This document shows positions 1 through 7,358 of a DNA stretch of 19,864 nucleotides, one piece after another. The notes under the pieces are model-generated. The model saw nothing but the letters and a program-made list of their open reading frames with translations. It did not search any database and was not told where the DNA came from. The stretch comes from Ruminococcaceae bacterium UBA945. GTDB taxonomy: Bacteria; Bacillota; Clostridia; Oscillospirales; Acutalibacteraceae. The position numbers were made by a program, and so were the translations under genes. The stretch lies in assembly GCA_002293315.1 (NCBI GenBank), contig DBCZ01000068.1, positions 1-19,864 of the forward strand. The letters run 5' to 3'. Each line of letters opens with the position of its first letter. Positions within the stretch are counted from its first letter, which is position 1.

Positions 1-207
1 TGCTGGAACGCTATTGAACAGCCTATGCTGTTTCTGAAAGATCCGTCTCTTTGGCCGCTTTCACTGTATTTGCCGCAGATTGTGACGGATAAGATGGGCA
101 TAGCGATGGCGGCTTCGCTTTTGATGCTGCTGCCGGCGGCCTTGATTTTCCTCTTCGGACAGAAATATTTGGTCCTCGGTATACAATCGGCCGGGGTGAA
201 GGAGTAA
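1..207 (+). CDS. Sugar ABC transporter permease, MalG-like (C-terminal end only)
   Basis: This is the last 68 residues of a gene that begins outside the window. The frame is open from base 1 and stops at 205-207. The visible part starts with a W-N-x-x-E-Q-P motif followed by F-L-K-D and a P-L-S-x-Y-L segment, then one hydrophobic helix (about residues 34-57) ending in the short tail that closes many MalG/LacG-type permeases (binding-protein-dependent transport inner membrane component). Such proteins form half of the membrane channel of a carbohydrate importer, with a MalF-like partner, an ATPase and a solute-binding protein; none of those is visible next to it here. The next gene starts three bases after its stop with a GGAG site inside this gene's last codons, so the two are co-transcribed. 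Family call is fairly safe; the substrate cannot be told. Confidence 0.8.
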   Translation, partial: CWNAIEQPMLFLKDPSLWPLSLYLPQIVTDKMGIAMAASLLMLLPAALIFLFGQKYLVLGIQSAGVKE

Positions 208-210
208 AAT

Positions 211-1866
211 ATGCACGAATCAAACAGAGATAAAACCCAGCGTTACCGGGCCGGACGCTTCAAACAGGAGAAAAAGAGCGTTCAAATTACACATATAGAC
301 GGAAAACCGATTGAGAAAACCATGGAAAAGCATTATTTCATCGGCAGGCTGCGTCGTCTGCCGAAACCGAAGGATATTACTCAGAAAAAGGCTCTCCGCA
401 ATCTTGCGATGTTTCTTCTCCTCATGCTGCTTCTAACGCTGATTGCCCTCGGCACGGCAGACGCCTCGCTGGCAAGGGTTACCACCATAGATTTATCCGC
501 GGGGGAGATCATGGAAAGCTTCCGCGGGACAGGTAAAGTCAGCGCGGACGGATTCATCTACGTTGATGTGCCTGCAGAGCTGTCCGTTAGAGAGGTTCTT
601 ACTACGCCGGGCGCAGCACTGAAAGCAGGGGACGGGCTAATCAGGTTTGACGCCGAGGAGATAGCACAGAGCATTGAGATGAAGAATATTGAGCTGAAGG
701 AAAAGCAGCATCAGCTTGATACGCTAATGCAAGATTCGCCAACGGATAACACCACGCTTGCCGGGGCCGAACGTGCGCTCTCTTGGGCCGAGCAGGATTA
801 CGCAGACGCAAAGAAAGAGGGAAATCAGCTGATTGCCGCGGCGAAACAGGTGCTTGCTGGGGCAAAGGATGAATTGGAAGTAGCGCGAATGCGCTTGGAA
901 GAACTGAAGAACAACGCTTCAGCGTCCCTTCTGATGCAGGAGGACAGTGATATTTCTGAGTCGGAAACTGAATCTGAGAGCACCGGCTTAATTGAGCAGG
1001 CAGAAGCAGCTGTGATTGCGGCGGAGGAAAAAGTAAAAAATGCGCAGGCCATGCTTGCGGATGCAGAAAACGCCGCGGCAGAAAAACTGAAAGCCGCCGC
1101 GCGTGCTATAGAGAACGCTGAGCAAAGTCTTGAAAGCGCACGAATAGCGGCAACAGTTCAGTCGCAGGAGAAAGAAAACCGGCAGAAGCAGAATTTAATT
1201 GAGGCTGAAACCATGCGTCTTGATGCCGAAAAGCTGAAGGAAACGATTGCGTGGCTTGAGGCACTGAAGGTCAATGGGGGAATCCTGAAAACTGAGAAGG
1301 AGGGAATTGCCGAAAAACTGCCGGCTGCGAATGATAAGGCTGAAATCGGCGCTGCACTGGTAACCTTGGCGGATACCTCCGGAGGGTTCGAAGCGGAACT
1401 CTCCGTCAGCCGCGACGAAGCAGAGAGACTTTCAGTGGGCGGCAGAGCGGATATAGTGAAGCAGACGGGATATATGTATGGAGGCGAGCAGTATGAGGGC
1501 AAGATTCTGTCAATCTCCGGTCCTGATGAAAATGCCATGGCAAGGGTGAGGGTGGGGCTGCCTGAAGGTGATTTCAAGCAGGGCGAAAGCTTGGATATTC
1601 GCCTAATCAGCGGCAGCAAAGTATATAACAGCTGCCTGCCTCTTGCCGCTATTCACTCGGATTCCGCCGGTCATTTTATTCTGGTGCTGGATAAGCACCA
1701 AACGGTTTTGGGCGATGAAGAGGTGCTGCGGAAGATTCCCGTAACGGTTGTCAGCTCGGGAGACGGCTCGGCGGCGGTTGAGGGCGCATTCTCATATGAT
1801 GACAGGGTGCTGCTGAACAGCACAAAGCCGGTGGCGGAAGGCGACCGCGTACGGGTGGAATTATGA
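211..1866 (+). CDS. HlyD/MacA-like membrane-fusion (adaptor) protein
   Basis: A 551-residue protein. It has a basic cytoplasmic N-terminus (1-60), one membrane helix (about 62-82), the first half of a lipoyl-like barrel-sandwich domain (about 98-150, with the G-x-x-L-x-x-G-D-x-L-I-x-F-D pattern at 135-147), a very long Ala/Glu-rich alpha-helical hairpin (about 150-350), the second half of the lipoyl-like domain (about 353-392, ending A-A-L-V-T-L-A-D-T), then beta-barrel and membrane-proximal regions. This is the layout of adaptor subunits that link an inner-membrane transporter to the outside. In a Gram-positive cell it would reach across the wall space. The helical hairpin is interrupted near 245-260 by an acidic Ser/Glu run. 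The start has a GGAG site six bases upstream. It overlaps the next gene by four bases (ATGA), so the two products are probably made together. No ATPase lies next to it in the window. Confidence 0.82.
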   Translation: MHESNRDKTQRYRAGRFKQEKKSVQITHIDGKPIEKTMEKHYFIGRLRRLPKPKDITQKKALRNLAMFLLLMLLLTLIALGTADASLARVTTIDLSAGEIMESFRGTGKVSADGFIYVDVPAELSVREVLTTPGAALKAGDGLIRFDAEEIAQSIEMKNIELKEKQHQLDTLMQDSPTDNTTLAGAERALSWAEQDYADAKKEGNQLIAAAKQVLAGAKDELEVARMRLEELKNNASASLLMQEDSDISESETESESTGLIEQAEAAVIAAEEKVKNAQAMLADAENAAAEKLKAAARAIENAEQSLESARIAATVQSQEKENRQKQNLIEAETMRLDAEKLKETIAWLEALKVNGGILKTEKEGIAEKLPAANDKAEIGAALVTLADTSGGFEAELSVSRDEAERLSVGGRADIVKQTGYMYGGEQYEGKILSISGPDENAMARVRVGLPEGDFKQGESLDIRLISGSKVYNSCLPLAAIHSDSAGHFILVLDKHQTVLGDEEVLRKIPVTVVSSGDGSAAVEGAFSYDDRVLLNSTKPVAEGDRVRVEL

Positions 1867-2936
1867 GCAGAGCGATGACAGCATGTGGCAAGGCGATATT
1901 TCTCACGGCATTTCTGCTGCTGTTTGTATGGGGCATTCAGAATATGCAGAACACGGAGATTCTATATACAGGCTGGTCACTGAGATATTATGGAGGCATT
2001 GATGATACCTCGCGATTACAAGCCAAAGCAGATTTAATTGAGCGAAGCGATGAAAGCAAAGGGCTTTGGCTGAGCTTCTGGGCAGAATGCAAAGCTGAGT
2101 TTGCGTCTGAATTCATGAAGGCGCAGGCGGATTGCACATATTTCGACAGCGGCGCAAGAGTGAAGCCCGAACAGTTTCTTGCCGGAGATTACCCCGGAGA
2201 GCTGGAGAAAACAGGCGTTGCAGTGTCATCGGAGCTTTCATGGCAATTATGGGGCAGCCTTGATACTGTAGGCAAGGATATCCGCGTAGACGGTGAGCCA
2301 AAAACAGTCTGCGGCGTATACGAAGGTGAAAAACCTGCCGCAATTATGAAAGGCGGCAACGATATAGTGTGGCAGGGTGCGGAGGTGAGCTCATCAGAGC
2401 CAGTCACGCGGGAGGAGCTGATTCAGCTTCTCACAGCCTCGCCGCTTGGCGTGGCTGACGCAATGGTTGACGGAAGCGGAATTACCGGGCTATTGTACGT
2501 ATTGCAATACATACCTATTTTTGCAGCAGGTGTGTTTGTGATTATAAAACTGCTCGCTATGCGGTGCGTAAGTTACGGCAGAATCATTAAAAGAGTGGCA
2601 GTGCTGCTTGCGCTTTTTGCAATGGGACTCTTGCTGCCCTCGTTGCTCTCACAGCTGCCCTTGTGGTTGATTCCAAGCAGATGGAGCGATTTGGGATTTT
2701 GGTCCGGATTATTAGAGACGCTATGGGGTTATGCTTTGGAGTGGTTCGCGCTGAAGCCCGCGGCAAAGGATATAGTCCTGAAGCAAAATATGCTGATGCA
2801 GGGGCTATACACAATCGGCATGCTTTTTGCCCTCATCGGCATTTTCAGAGGTGAGCGGGAAAACGCAGCTTTGCAGAAAGGCAAGTCTACAAACAAGCTT
2901 GAAATATCCAATCTTTCTTTTGACCGCAAATTGTGA
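1863..2936 (+). CDS. Membrane protein with MacB-like periplasmic domain, no ATPase visible
   Basis: A 357-residue membrane protein. A helix at about 10-26 is followed by an extracytoplasmic region (27-205). Within it, residues 119-153 read like the MacB/FtsX periplasmic core: V-S-S-E-L-S-x-Q-L-W-G-S-x-D-x-V-G-K-D-I, then R-V-D-G-x-x-x-x-V-C-G-V. After it come hydrophobic segments at about 208-232, 242-264, 279-296 and 311-328. MacB-type permeases have one N-terminal helix, a large periplasmic domain and three C-terminal helices; here the topology is similar but the C-terminal helices are not recognisably FtsX and the protein ends in a polar tail. It is translationally coupled (ATGA overlap) to the HlyD-like adaptor, which is the partner MacB proteins normally have. 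I infer an export or envelope-remodelling complex. A downstream ATPase gene is absent, so if one exists it is upstream of the window or shared. Confidence 0.6.
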   Translation: MSRAMTACGKAIFLTAFLLLFVWGIQNMQNTEILYTGWSLRYYGGIDDTSRLQAKADLIERSDESKGLWLSFWAECKAEFASEFMKAQADCTYFDSGARVKPEQFLAGDYPGELEKTGVAVSSELSWQLWGSLDTVGKDIRVDGEPKTVCGVYEGEKPAAIMKGGNDIVWQGAEVSSSEPVTREELIQLLTASPLGVADAMVDGSGITGLLYVLQYIPIFAAGVFVIIKLLAMRCVSYGRIIKRVAVLLALFAMGLLLPSLLSQLPLWLIPSRWSDLGFWSGLLETLWGYALEWFALKPAAKDIVLKQNMLMQGLYTIGMLFALIGIFRGERENAALQKGKSTNKLEISNLSFDRKL

Positions 2937-2947
2937 TAGAATATGCT
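2920..2947 (+). promoter_or_regulatory. Candidate promoter for the DUF1905 gene
   Basis: TTGACC at 2920-2925 and TATGCT at 2942-2947, separated by 16 bp. It lies across the end of the preceding gene. The -10 is only a partial match, so read-through from the upstream operon is also possible; no terminator separates them. Confidence 0.4.
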
Positions 2948-2982
2948 TACACAATAAAAATGATGGAGGAAACACAAAAGAA

Positions 2983-3273
2983 ATGGATAACCTCGGAATT
3001 GAATATAAATTCACAGCGAAGATTTGGTTTTCAGAGTGGCACTTCATTTCGCTTCCCGAAGAAATGGCGCTGGAGATACGCGAGAGCCTAAAATCATATG
3101 AAGAGGGATGGGGCAGGCTGAAAGCGACGGCAAGAATCGGCGGCAGCGAGTGGAAAACAGCAATTTGGTTTGATACGAAACACCAGACCTATTTGCTGCC
3201 GGTTAAAGGAGAAATAAGGAAAAAAGAGAAAATAGGCGCTGACAGTGAAGTACAGGTAACCCTTTGGATTTAA
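2983..3273 (+). CDS. DUF1905 domain protein
   Basis: A 96-residue soluble protein that fills the DUF1905 family from end to end: an N-terminal Y-K-F-x-A-K-I-W pattern, a central S-L-P-E-E-M-A-x-E-I-R segment, a G-W-G-R-L-K-A-T-A-R-I-G motif, then T-A-I-W-F-D and a K-G-E-I-R-K segment. DUF1905 proteins are small, probably beta-rich, and have no assigned biochemical role. I chose the ATG at 2983 because a GGAGGA sits 12 bases upstream and the family homology begins there; the frame is open further upstream to 2827 but that part overlaps the previous gene and looks non-coding. The gene stands alone between a candidate promoter and a terminator. Confidence 0.8.
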   Translation: MDNLGIEYKFTAKIWFSEWHFISLPEEMALEIRESLKSYEEGWGRLKATARIGGSEWKTAIWFDTKHQTYLLPVKGEIRKKEKIGADSEVQVTLWI

Positions 3274-3329
3274 GAGAATAATGCGAAGTCTTGACGCCCG
3301 GAAAAATAAGAAACCGTGTAAATTTATTG

Positions 3330-3366
3330 AGAAGCATCTTGTTTATAGCGAGGTGCTTCTTTTTCC
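3330..3366 (+). terminator. Rho-independent terminator after the DUF1905 gene
   Basis: An 11-bp stem (3330-3340 with 3350-3360, two G-U pairs), a 9-base loop and a TTTT tail. It separates the DUF1905 gene from the amino acid operon. Confidence 0.8.
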
Positions 3367-3383
3367 TTGCATTTTTATCCTGC

Positions 3384-3403
3384 CTGTGTTAAACTGTGTT
3401 TTA
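3384..3403 (+). repeat. Tandem 10-bp direct repeat upstream of the ACT-protein gene
   Basis: CTGTGTTAAA (3384-3393) is followed at once by CTGTGTTTTA (3394-3403), matching in 8 of 10 positions and set exactly one helical turn apart. A -10-like TACAAT lies at 3410-3415, with no good -35 at the right distance. The repeat therefore covers the place where a -35 would be, which would suit an activator or repressor site. The promoter itself is not convincing on its own. Confidence 0.35.
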
Positions 3404-3456
3404 CCGCCATACAATAGTGTTTGGCAGACGGACAAATATAAAAGCTTGGTGATAAA

Positions 3457-3897
3457 ATGGAAAAATACTATGAAAGCTATCTCGTAATTGATGAACGCGT
3501 TTTGCCGGAGGTTTTTCAAAAGGTTATTCACGCGAATAGTCTTCTGGAAAACGGGGAAGCGAAAAGCGCTTCAGAAGCCACGAAGATGGCCGGAATCTCG
3601 CGGAGCGTCTATTATAAATACCGTGACGCGGTGTTTCCATATGTGCGGCGCGAGAATAATGAAATGATAACCGTTCAGCTCATTTTGATGGACAGACCCG
3701 GCGTTCTGATGAATTTGCTGTCTTTCTTCTATAAGGCCAACGCGAATATCCTGACAGTGAACCAGAATATTCCCGTCAGGGGCAGGGCAATGGTATCAAT
3801 CTCGGCGAAATCCAACCGAATGTGCATCTCAGAGGAAGAGTTTCTTGAGGGGCTGAGGGACGTGGAAGGCGTAATCAAAATTGACAGCATAACATAA
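3457..3897 (+). CDS. ACT domain protein with N-terminal helix-turn-helix (PheB/UPF0735 family)
   Basis: A 146-residue protein. Residues about 10-60 form a helix-turn-helix-like region (S-A-S-E-A-T-K-M-A-G-I-S-R-S-V-Y-Y-K-Y), and residues about 70-146 form an ACT domain (starting M-I-T-V-Q-L-I-L-M-D-R-P-G-V-L). ACT domains bind amino acids and relay feedback signals. This family (PheB in Bacillus, placed next to pheA there) is often found beside hom in clostridia. The combination of a DNA-binding-like region and an amino-acid sensor, ten bases before hom, suggests that it senses threonine or a relative and regulates this operon; that role is inference. The start has a weak GGTGAT site. No enzyme active site is visible. 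Confidence 0.82.
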   Translation: MEKYYESYLVIDERVLPEVFQKVIHANSLLENGEAKSASEATKMAGISRSVYYKYRDAVFPYVRRENNEMITVQLILMDRPGVLMNLLSFFYKANANILTVNQNIPVRGRAMVSISAKSNRMCISEEEFLEGLRDVEGVIKIDSIT

Positions 3898-3907
3898 GGA
3901 GAAAATT

Positions 3908-5152
3908 ATGGCAGATATAGCAATTTTAGGGCACGGCGTGGTTGGCTCCGGCGTGATGGAGGTTATCGAGGGGCATAGAGAAAGCCTTTTCGAGAGAGCA
4001 AAAGAGGAGATAAATGTTAAGCATATCCTTGATTTGCGTGATTTCCCGGACTTGCCTTACAGCGATAAATTCACAAAGAGCTTTGATGATATAATAGGTG
4101 ATGACAGCGTGAGGATAGTTGTTGAGGTGATGGGCGGGCTTCATCCGGCATATGACTACGTCAAGGCATGCCTTGAGAGCGGCAAGAGCGTGGTGACCTC
4201 GAATAAAGAGCTTGTGGCAACAAAGGGGGCTGAGCTTCTTCGCATTGCGCGAGAGAATAACCTCAATTTCCTGTTTGAGGCAAGCGTGGGCGGCGGGATT
4301 CCGATAATCCGACCGATAAGCCAGTGCCTTGCGGCGAACGACGTCGCCGAGATTGCGGGAATTCTCAACGGCACCACGAATTTCATTCTGACGAAGATGA
4401 TTCGCGACAAGATGGATTTCGCCGAGGCACTGAAGCTTGCACAGGAAAACGGCTATGCCGAGAGAGACCCTTCGGCCGATGTGGGCGGAGAGGATTCATG
4501 CAGGAAAATCTGTATTCTGGCGTCGCTCGCATTCGGTCATCATGTGTATCCCGATGAGGTCTACACGCAGGGGATAACTGAAATCACGCTTGAAGATGTG
4601 GGGTATGCCAAGGCGTGGGGCGGCGTGATTAAGCTCATAGGGCAGGTGAAGATGCTGGGAAATAGGAAGCTGCATATTATTGTGGCGCCGATGTTCATCA
4701 GTGAGGAGAGCCAGCTTGCGCATGTTGACGATGTTTTCAACGGCATAATGGTCAGAGGCGATGCAACGGGAGACGTTGTTTTCTACGGCAAGGGCGCAGG
4801 TAAGCTGCCGACTGCCAGTGCGGTGGTTGCCGATATAATAGACTGCATAAAGCATTTCAAGGCGAGGAAGTATCTCTTCTGGGAGGACGCGAAGCCGGAT
4901 TACATTGAGGATTACAAGCTGGCAAAAATGAATTTCTTCCTGCATATCAATACGCCTGACAAAGAAAAAACCATGCGAAGCCTTGAAGACGCATTTGAAA
5001 AGGTACGCAGGGTAATCCGTGATAACGAGAATGAAAACGAGCTGGGCGTTGTGATAAGTGATGTTAGCTTTGCGGAGCTTGATGAAAAGAAAGCGCATAT
5101 CGAAAAAGACGGCGCAAGGTTACTGGGCAGAATAGTCATTTCTGAATTTTAA
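3908..5152 (+). CDS. hom: Homoserine dehydrogenase
   Basis: Reduces aspartate semialdehyde to homoserine with NAD(P)H, the branch step toward threonine and methionine. The 414-residue protein has the dinucleotide-binding loop G-H-G-V-V-G-S-G (8-15), the T-S-N-K-E-L-V-A motif with Lys100, the G-I-L-N-G-T-T-N-F motif (151-159), and the catalytic-domain signature A-E-R-D-P-S-A-D-V (184-192) followed by Asp196 and Lys200. A C-terminal ACT-like region (about 335-414) is where threonine feedback would act. The start has an AAGGAG site seven bases upstream. It is followed after 17 bases by thrB. All expected key residues are present. Confidence 0.96.
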   Translation: MADIAILGHGVVGSGVMEVIEGHRESLFERAKEEINVKHILDLRDFPDLPYSDKFTKSFDDIIGDDSVRIVVEVMGGLHPAYDYVKACLESGKSVVTSNKELVATKGAELLRIARENNLNFLFEASVGGGIPIIRPISQCLAANDVAEIAGILNGTTNFILTKMIRDKMDFAEALKLAQENGYAERDPSADVGGEDSCRKICILASLAFGHHVYPDEVYTQGITEITLEDVGYAKAWGGVIKLIGQVKMLGNRKLHIIVAPMFISEESQLAHVDDVFNGIMVRGDATGDVVFYGKGAGKLPTASAVVADIIDCIKHFKARKYLFWEDAKPDYIEDYKLAKMNFFLHINTPDKEKTMRSLEDAFEKVRRVIRDNENENELGVVISDVSFAELDEKKAHIEKDGARLLGRIVISEF

Positions 5153-5169
5153 CGAATGGTGGAAGAGCA

Positions 5170-6072
5170 ATGATAAGGATAGACGTGCCGGCAACAAGTG
5201 CAAATCTCGGCTCGGGCTTTGATTCGCTGGGAATAGCCCTTACAATGAAGAACAGGGTGTGGATGGAGCTTTCTGATACGCTGAGCATAACCTGCAAGGA
5301 TGATGCAGATGTGCCGAAGGATGAGACTAACCTTATCTTTTGGGCGGCGAATTATCTATATGAAAAATGCGGAAAGAAGCTTTTGGGGCTTGAGATAATC
5401 CAGGAGAACAATATCCCGCTTGCAAGGGGGCTGGGGAGCAGCTCAGCATGTATTGTGGCGGGGATTCTGGGTGCGAATCATTTTCTCGGCAATCCTTTTT
5501 CCGAGACGGAGATAATCAACCTCGCCGCGCGGATTGAAGGTCACCCGGATAACACCTCGCCCGCGATTTCCGGCGGGCTTGTGGCCTCAGCGATGGAGGG
5601 CGACAAGGTCTACAGCGTGAGCGTGCCCGTATCCGAGAATATACGCTTCGCATTGCTGATTCCGCCGTTTGAGCTGAAAACAGAAAAGGCGCGCGGCGTT
5701 CTGCCGAAAGAATATTCCCGTGAAGACGCGGTGTACAATCTGTCGCGCTCAGGTCTTATGACGGCCTCGCTTTTTTCGGGCAAGCTTGAAAATTTGCGCG
5801 TCGCCGTGCAGGATAAAATCCATCAGCCTTACAGGCTGAATCTAATTGAAAATGGTGAGGATATTTTTGAGATGAGCTATGAGCTCGGCTCGCTCGGCAC
5901 ATATGTAAGCGGTGCCGGGCCGACGATTATCTCGCTTATAGATGAAAAGAAGGCCGATGAATATGAAATAAGCTGCATAAAAATGCTTCAGGAAAAGGGC
6001 ATAGACGGCTGGGATGTCAAAATCCTCTCGGCGGCGGCGGAGGGCGCGAAAATTATTTCGAATGACATTTGA
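5170..6072 (+). CDS. thrB: Homoserine kinase
   Basis: Phosphorylates homoserine to O-phosphohomoserine for threonine synthase. At 300 residues it has the normal GHMP-kinase length. Motifs are in order: P-A-T-S-A-N-L-G-S-G-F-D-S-L-G near the N-terminus (7-21), the ATP-binding loop P-L-A-R-G-L-G-S-S-S-A (83-93), R-I-E-G-H-P-D-N (121-128) in the substrate region, and the C-terminal S-G-A-G-P-T (247-252). A GGAAG site precedes the ATG. It probably shares a transcript with hom. The threonine synthase gene (thrC) is not in the window. Confidence 0.95.
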   Translation: MIRIDVPATSANLGSGFDSLGIALTMKNRVWMELSDTLSITCKDDADVPKDETNLIFWAANYLYEKCGKKLLGLEIIQENNIPLARGLGSSSACIVAGILGANHFLGNPFSETEIINLAARIEGHPDNTSPAISGGLVASAMEGDKVYSVSVPVSENIRFALLIPPFELKTEKARGVLPKEYSREDAVYNLSRSGLMTASLFSGKLENLRVAVQDKIHQPYRLNLIENGEDIFEMSYELGSLGTYVSGAGPTIISLIDEKKADEYEISCIKMLQEKGIDGWDVKILSAAAEGAKIISNDI

Positions 6073-6090
6073 GCTCGAGTATGATATTAT
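6062..6090 (+). promoter_or_regulatory. Candidate promoter for aspartokinase
   Basis: ATGACA at 6062-6067 and TATTAT at 6085-6090 with a 17-bp spacer, in the last codons of thrB and the 56-bp gap after it. It would allow lysC to be expressed apart from hom-thrB. There is no terminator in the gap, so read-through is also likely. Confidence 0.45.
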
Positions 6091-6128
6091 ACTAATTGTT
6101 CGCAAATTCATGGTAGAGAGGTAGAGGA

Positions 6129-7343
6129 ATGTCGCTTGTTGTTCAAAAGTTCGGCGGGTCGTCTGTTCGCGATGCCGAAAGAATAAAGAACGTGGCCGAG
6201 ATAATCACCGCGGCATACAAAGACGGCAGCAACGTTATCGCGGTCGTTTCCGCACAGGGGGATACCACAGATGATTTCATTGCTAAGGCCAGTGAGGTCA
6301 ACCCGAAGCCCTCAAAGCGCGAGATGGATATGCTGCTTTCCGCCGGCGAGCAGATTTCGGCATCGCTTCTTGCAATGGCGATTGAAAGCATGGGCTTTCC
6401 CGTTGTTTCACTGCTGGGCTGGCAGGCGGGGTTTACGACGTCATCGAATTACGGCGACGCGAGAATAAAGAAAATTGATACTGACAGAATGAAAAAAGAG
6501 CTGGACAAGAAGAATATCATAATCGTCACGGGCTTTCAGGGTGTGAACAGATACGGCGATATGACCACGCTCGGCAGAGGCGGCTCGGACACGAGCGCGG
6601 TGGCGATTGCATGCGCCATGCACGCGGATTTATGTCAGATATTCACTGACGTAGAGGGCGTTTTCACTGCTGACCCGAGGAAGATTCCAAAAGCGCAGAA
6701 GCTCTCTTCCATCTCATATGACGAAATGCTGGAGCTAGCCACGTTGGGTGCGCAGGTGCTTCATAACCGCTCGGTTGAAATGGCGAAGAAATATAACTTG
6801 GAGATAGAGGTTCTCTCAAGCCTCACAGGTGAGAGAGGAACAATCGTTAAGGAGGATAAAAACGTGGAGCAGATGATAATAAGCGGAGTGGCAAAGGATG
6901 ATAATATTGCGAGAATTTCAATTGTGGGTGTTCCAGATAAGCCGGGCCTCGCGTTCAAAATATTCTCAAAGCTTTCGCAGAAATCAATCAACGTCGATAT
7001 AATCCTGCAGAGTATCGGGCGAAACGGCACGAAGGACATAACCTTCACGGTCGAGAAAGCAAAGATGGACGACGCGATCCTCATAATAGAAGAAAGCCTT
7101 GAGAATATCGGCGCCACGTCAATTGTGGCGGACGATAACGTCTCAAAGGTTTCGATAGTCGGCGCGGGCATGGAATCCCATCCGGGTGTAGCTGCGGAGA
7201 TGTTTGAGGCGCTGTTTGAGAAGAGCATAAATATTCAAATGATTTCCACAAGTGAAATTAAAATCTCTGTTTTGATTGACAAGCAGGATTCTGACCGCGC
7301 AGTCAAGGCGATACATGACAAATTCTTCGGCGAGTCTGATTAA
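6129..7343 (+). CDS. lysC: Aspartokinase, alpha subunit
   Basis: Phosphorylates aspartate, the first step toward lysine, threonine and methionine. The 404-residue protein has the K-F-G-G-S-S motif (7-12), a long catalytic domain with the T-L-G-R-G-G-S-D-T-S-A motif and the I-F-T-D-V-E-G-V-F-T-A-D-P-R stretch, and two C-terminal ACT domains (about 261-330 and 339-404) with M-E-S-H-P-G and S-T-S-E-I-K-I-S-V motifs. This is the monofunctional, feedback-regulated class found in Bacillus and clostridia. GTAGAGG lies before the ATG. The gene follows thrB and is followed by a large palindromic terminator. An internal in-frame start (codon 246) is listed separately. The aspartate semialdehyde dehydrogenase gene is not in the window. 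Confidence 0.95.
   Translation: MSLVVQKFGGSSVRDAERIKNVAEIITAAYKDGSNVIAVVSAQGDTTDDFIAKASEVNPKPSKREMDMLLSAGEQISASLLAMAIESMGFPVVSLLGWQAGFTTSSNYGDARIKKIDTDRMKKELDKKNIIIVTGFQGVNRYGDMTTLGRGGSDTSAVAIACAMHADLCQIFTDVEGVFTADPRKIPKAQKLSSISYDEMLELATLGAQVLHNRSVEMAKKYNLEIEVLSSLTGERGTIVKEDKNVEQMIISGVAKDDNIARISIVGVPDKPGLAFKIFSKLSQKSINVDIILQSIGRNGTKDITFTVEKAKMDDAILIIEESLENIGATSIVADDNVSKVSIVGAGMESHPGVAAEMFEALFEKSINIQMISTSEIKISVLIDKQDSDRAVKAIHDKFFGESD
6864..7343 (+). CDS. lysC: Internal in-frame start: aspartokinase beta (regulatory) subunit
   Basis: Inside lysC, AAGGAGG (6849-6855) is followed after 8 bases by GTG at 6864, which is in frame (codon 246). Translation from there would give a 159-residue protein made of the two ACT domains only. 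In Bacillus subtilis the lysine-sensitive aspartokinase is known to consist of an alpha subunit and a smaller beta subunit made from an internal in-frame start at about the same place, so the same arrangement is expected here. A second possible start is the ATG at 6873, but its spacing (17 bases) is too long. What I see is the site and the frame; that the beta product is made is inference. Confidence 0.6.
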   Translation: MEQMIISGVAKDDNIARISIVGVPDKPGLAFKIFSKLSQKSINVDIILQSIGRNGTKDITFTVEKAKMDDAILIIEESLENIGATSIVADDNVSKVSIVGAGMESHPGVAAEMFEALFEKSINIQMISTSEIKISVLIDKQDSDRAVKAIHDKFFGESD

Positions 7344-7358
7344 AAAAGCATAGCGTTG

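Noticed and set aside
1158..1619. A 153-codon open frame on the minus strand inside the adaptor gene
   Set aside because: Serine-rich low-complexity product, the usual mirror of a Glu/Ala-rich coiled-coil coding region.
3404..3456. A T-box or threonine attenuator before the ACT-hom genes
   Set aside because: The space after the candidate -10 is about 40 bases, with no hairpin, leader peptide or T-box sequence.
3281..3487. A 68-codon open frame between the DUF1905 gene and the ACT gene
   Set aside because: It runs through the terminator hairpin and the repeat region, and has no good ribosome binding site.
4496..5098. A 200-codon open frame on the minus strand inside hom
   Set aside because: It lies fully antisense to a well-conserved enzyme, has no ribosome binding site, and its product has no recognisable features; it follows from the codon use of hom.
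6073..6128. A lysine riboswitch before lysC
   Set aside because: The gap is only 56 bases, too short for a lysine riboswitch, and holds no terminator.
6761..7228. A 155-codon open frame on the minus strand inside lysC
   Set aside because: Antisense to the conserved ACT domains, no initiation signals, no recognisable motif.
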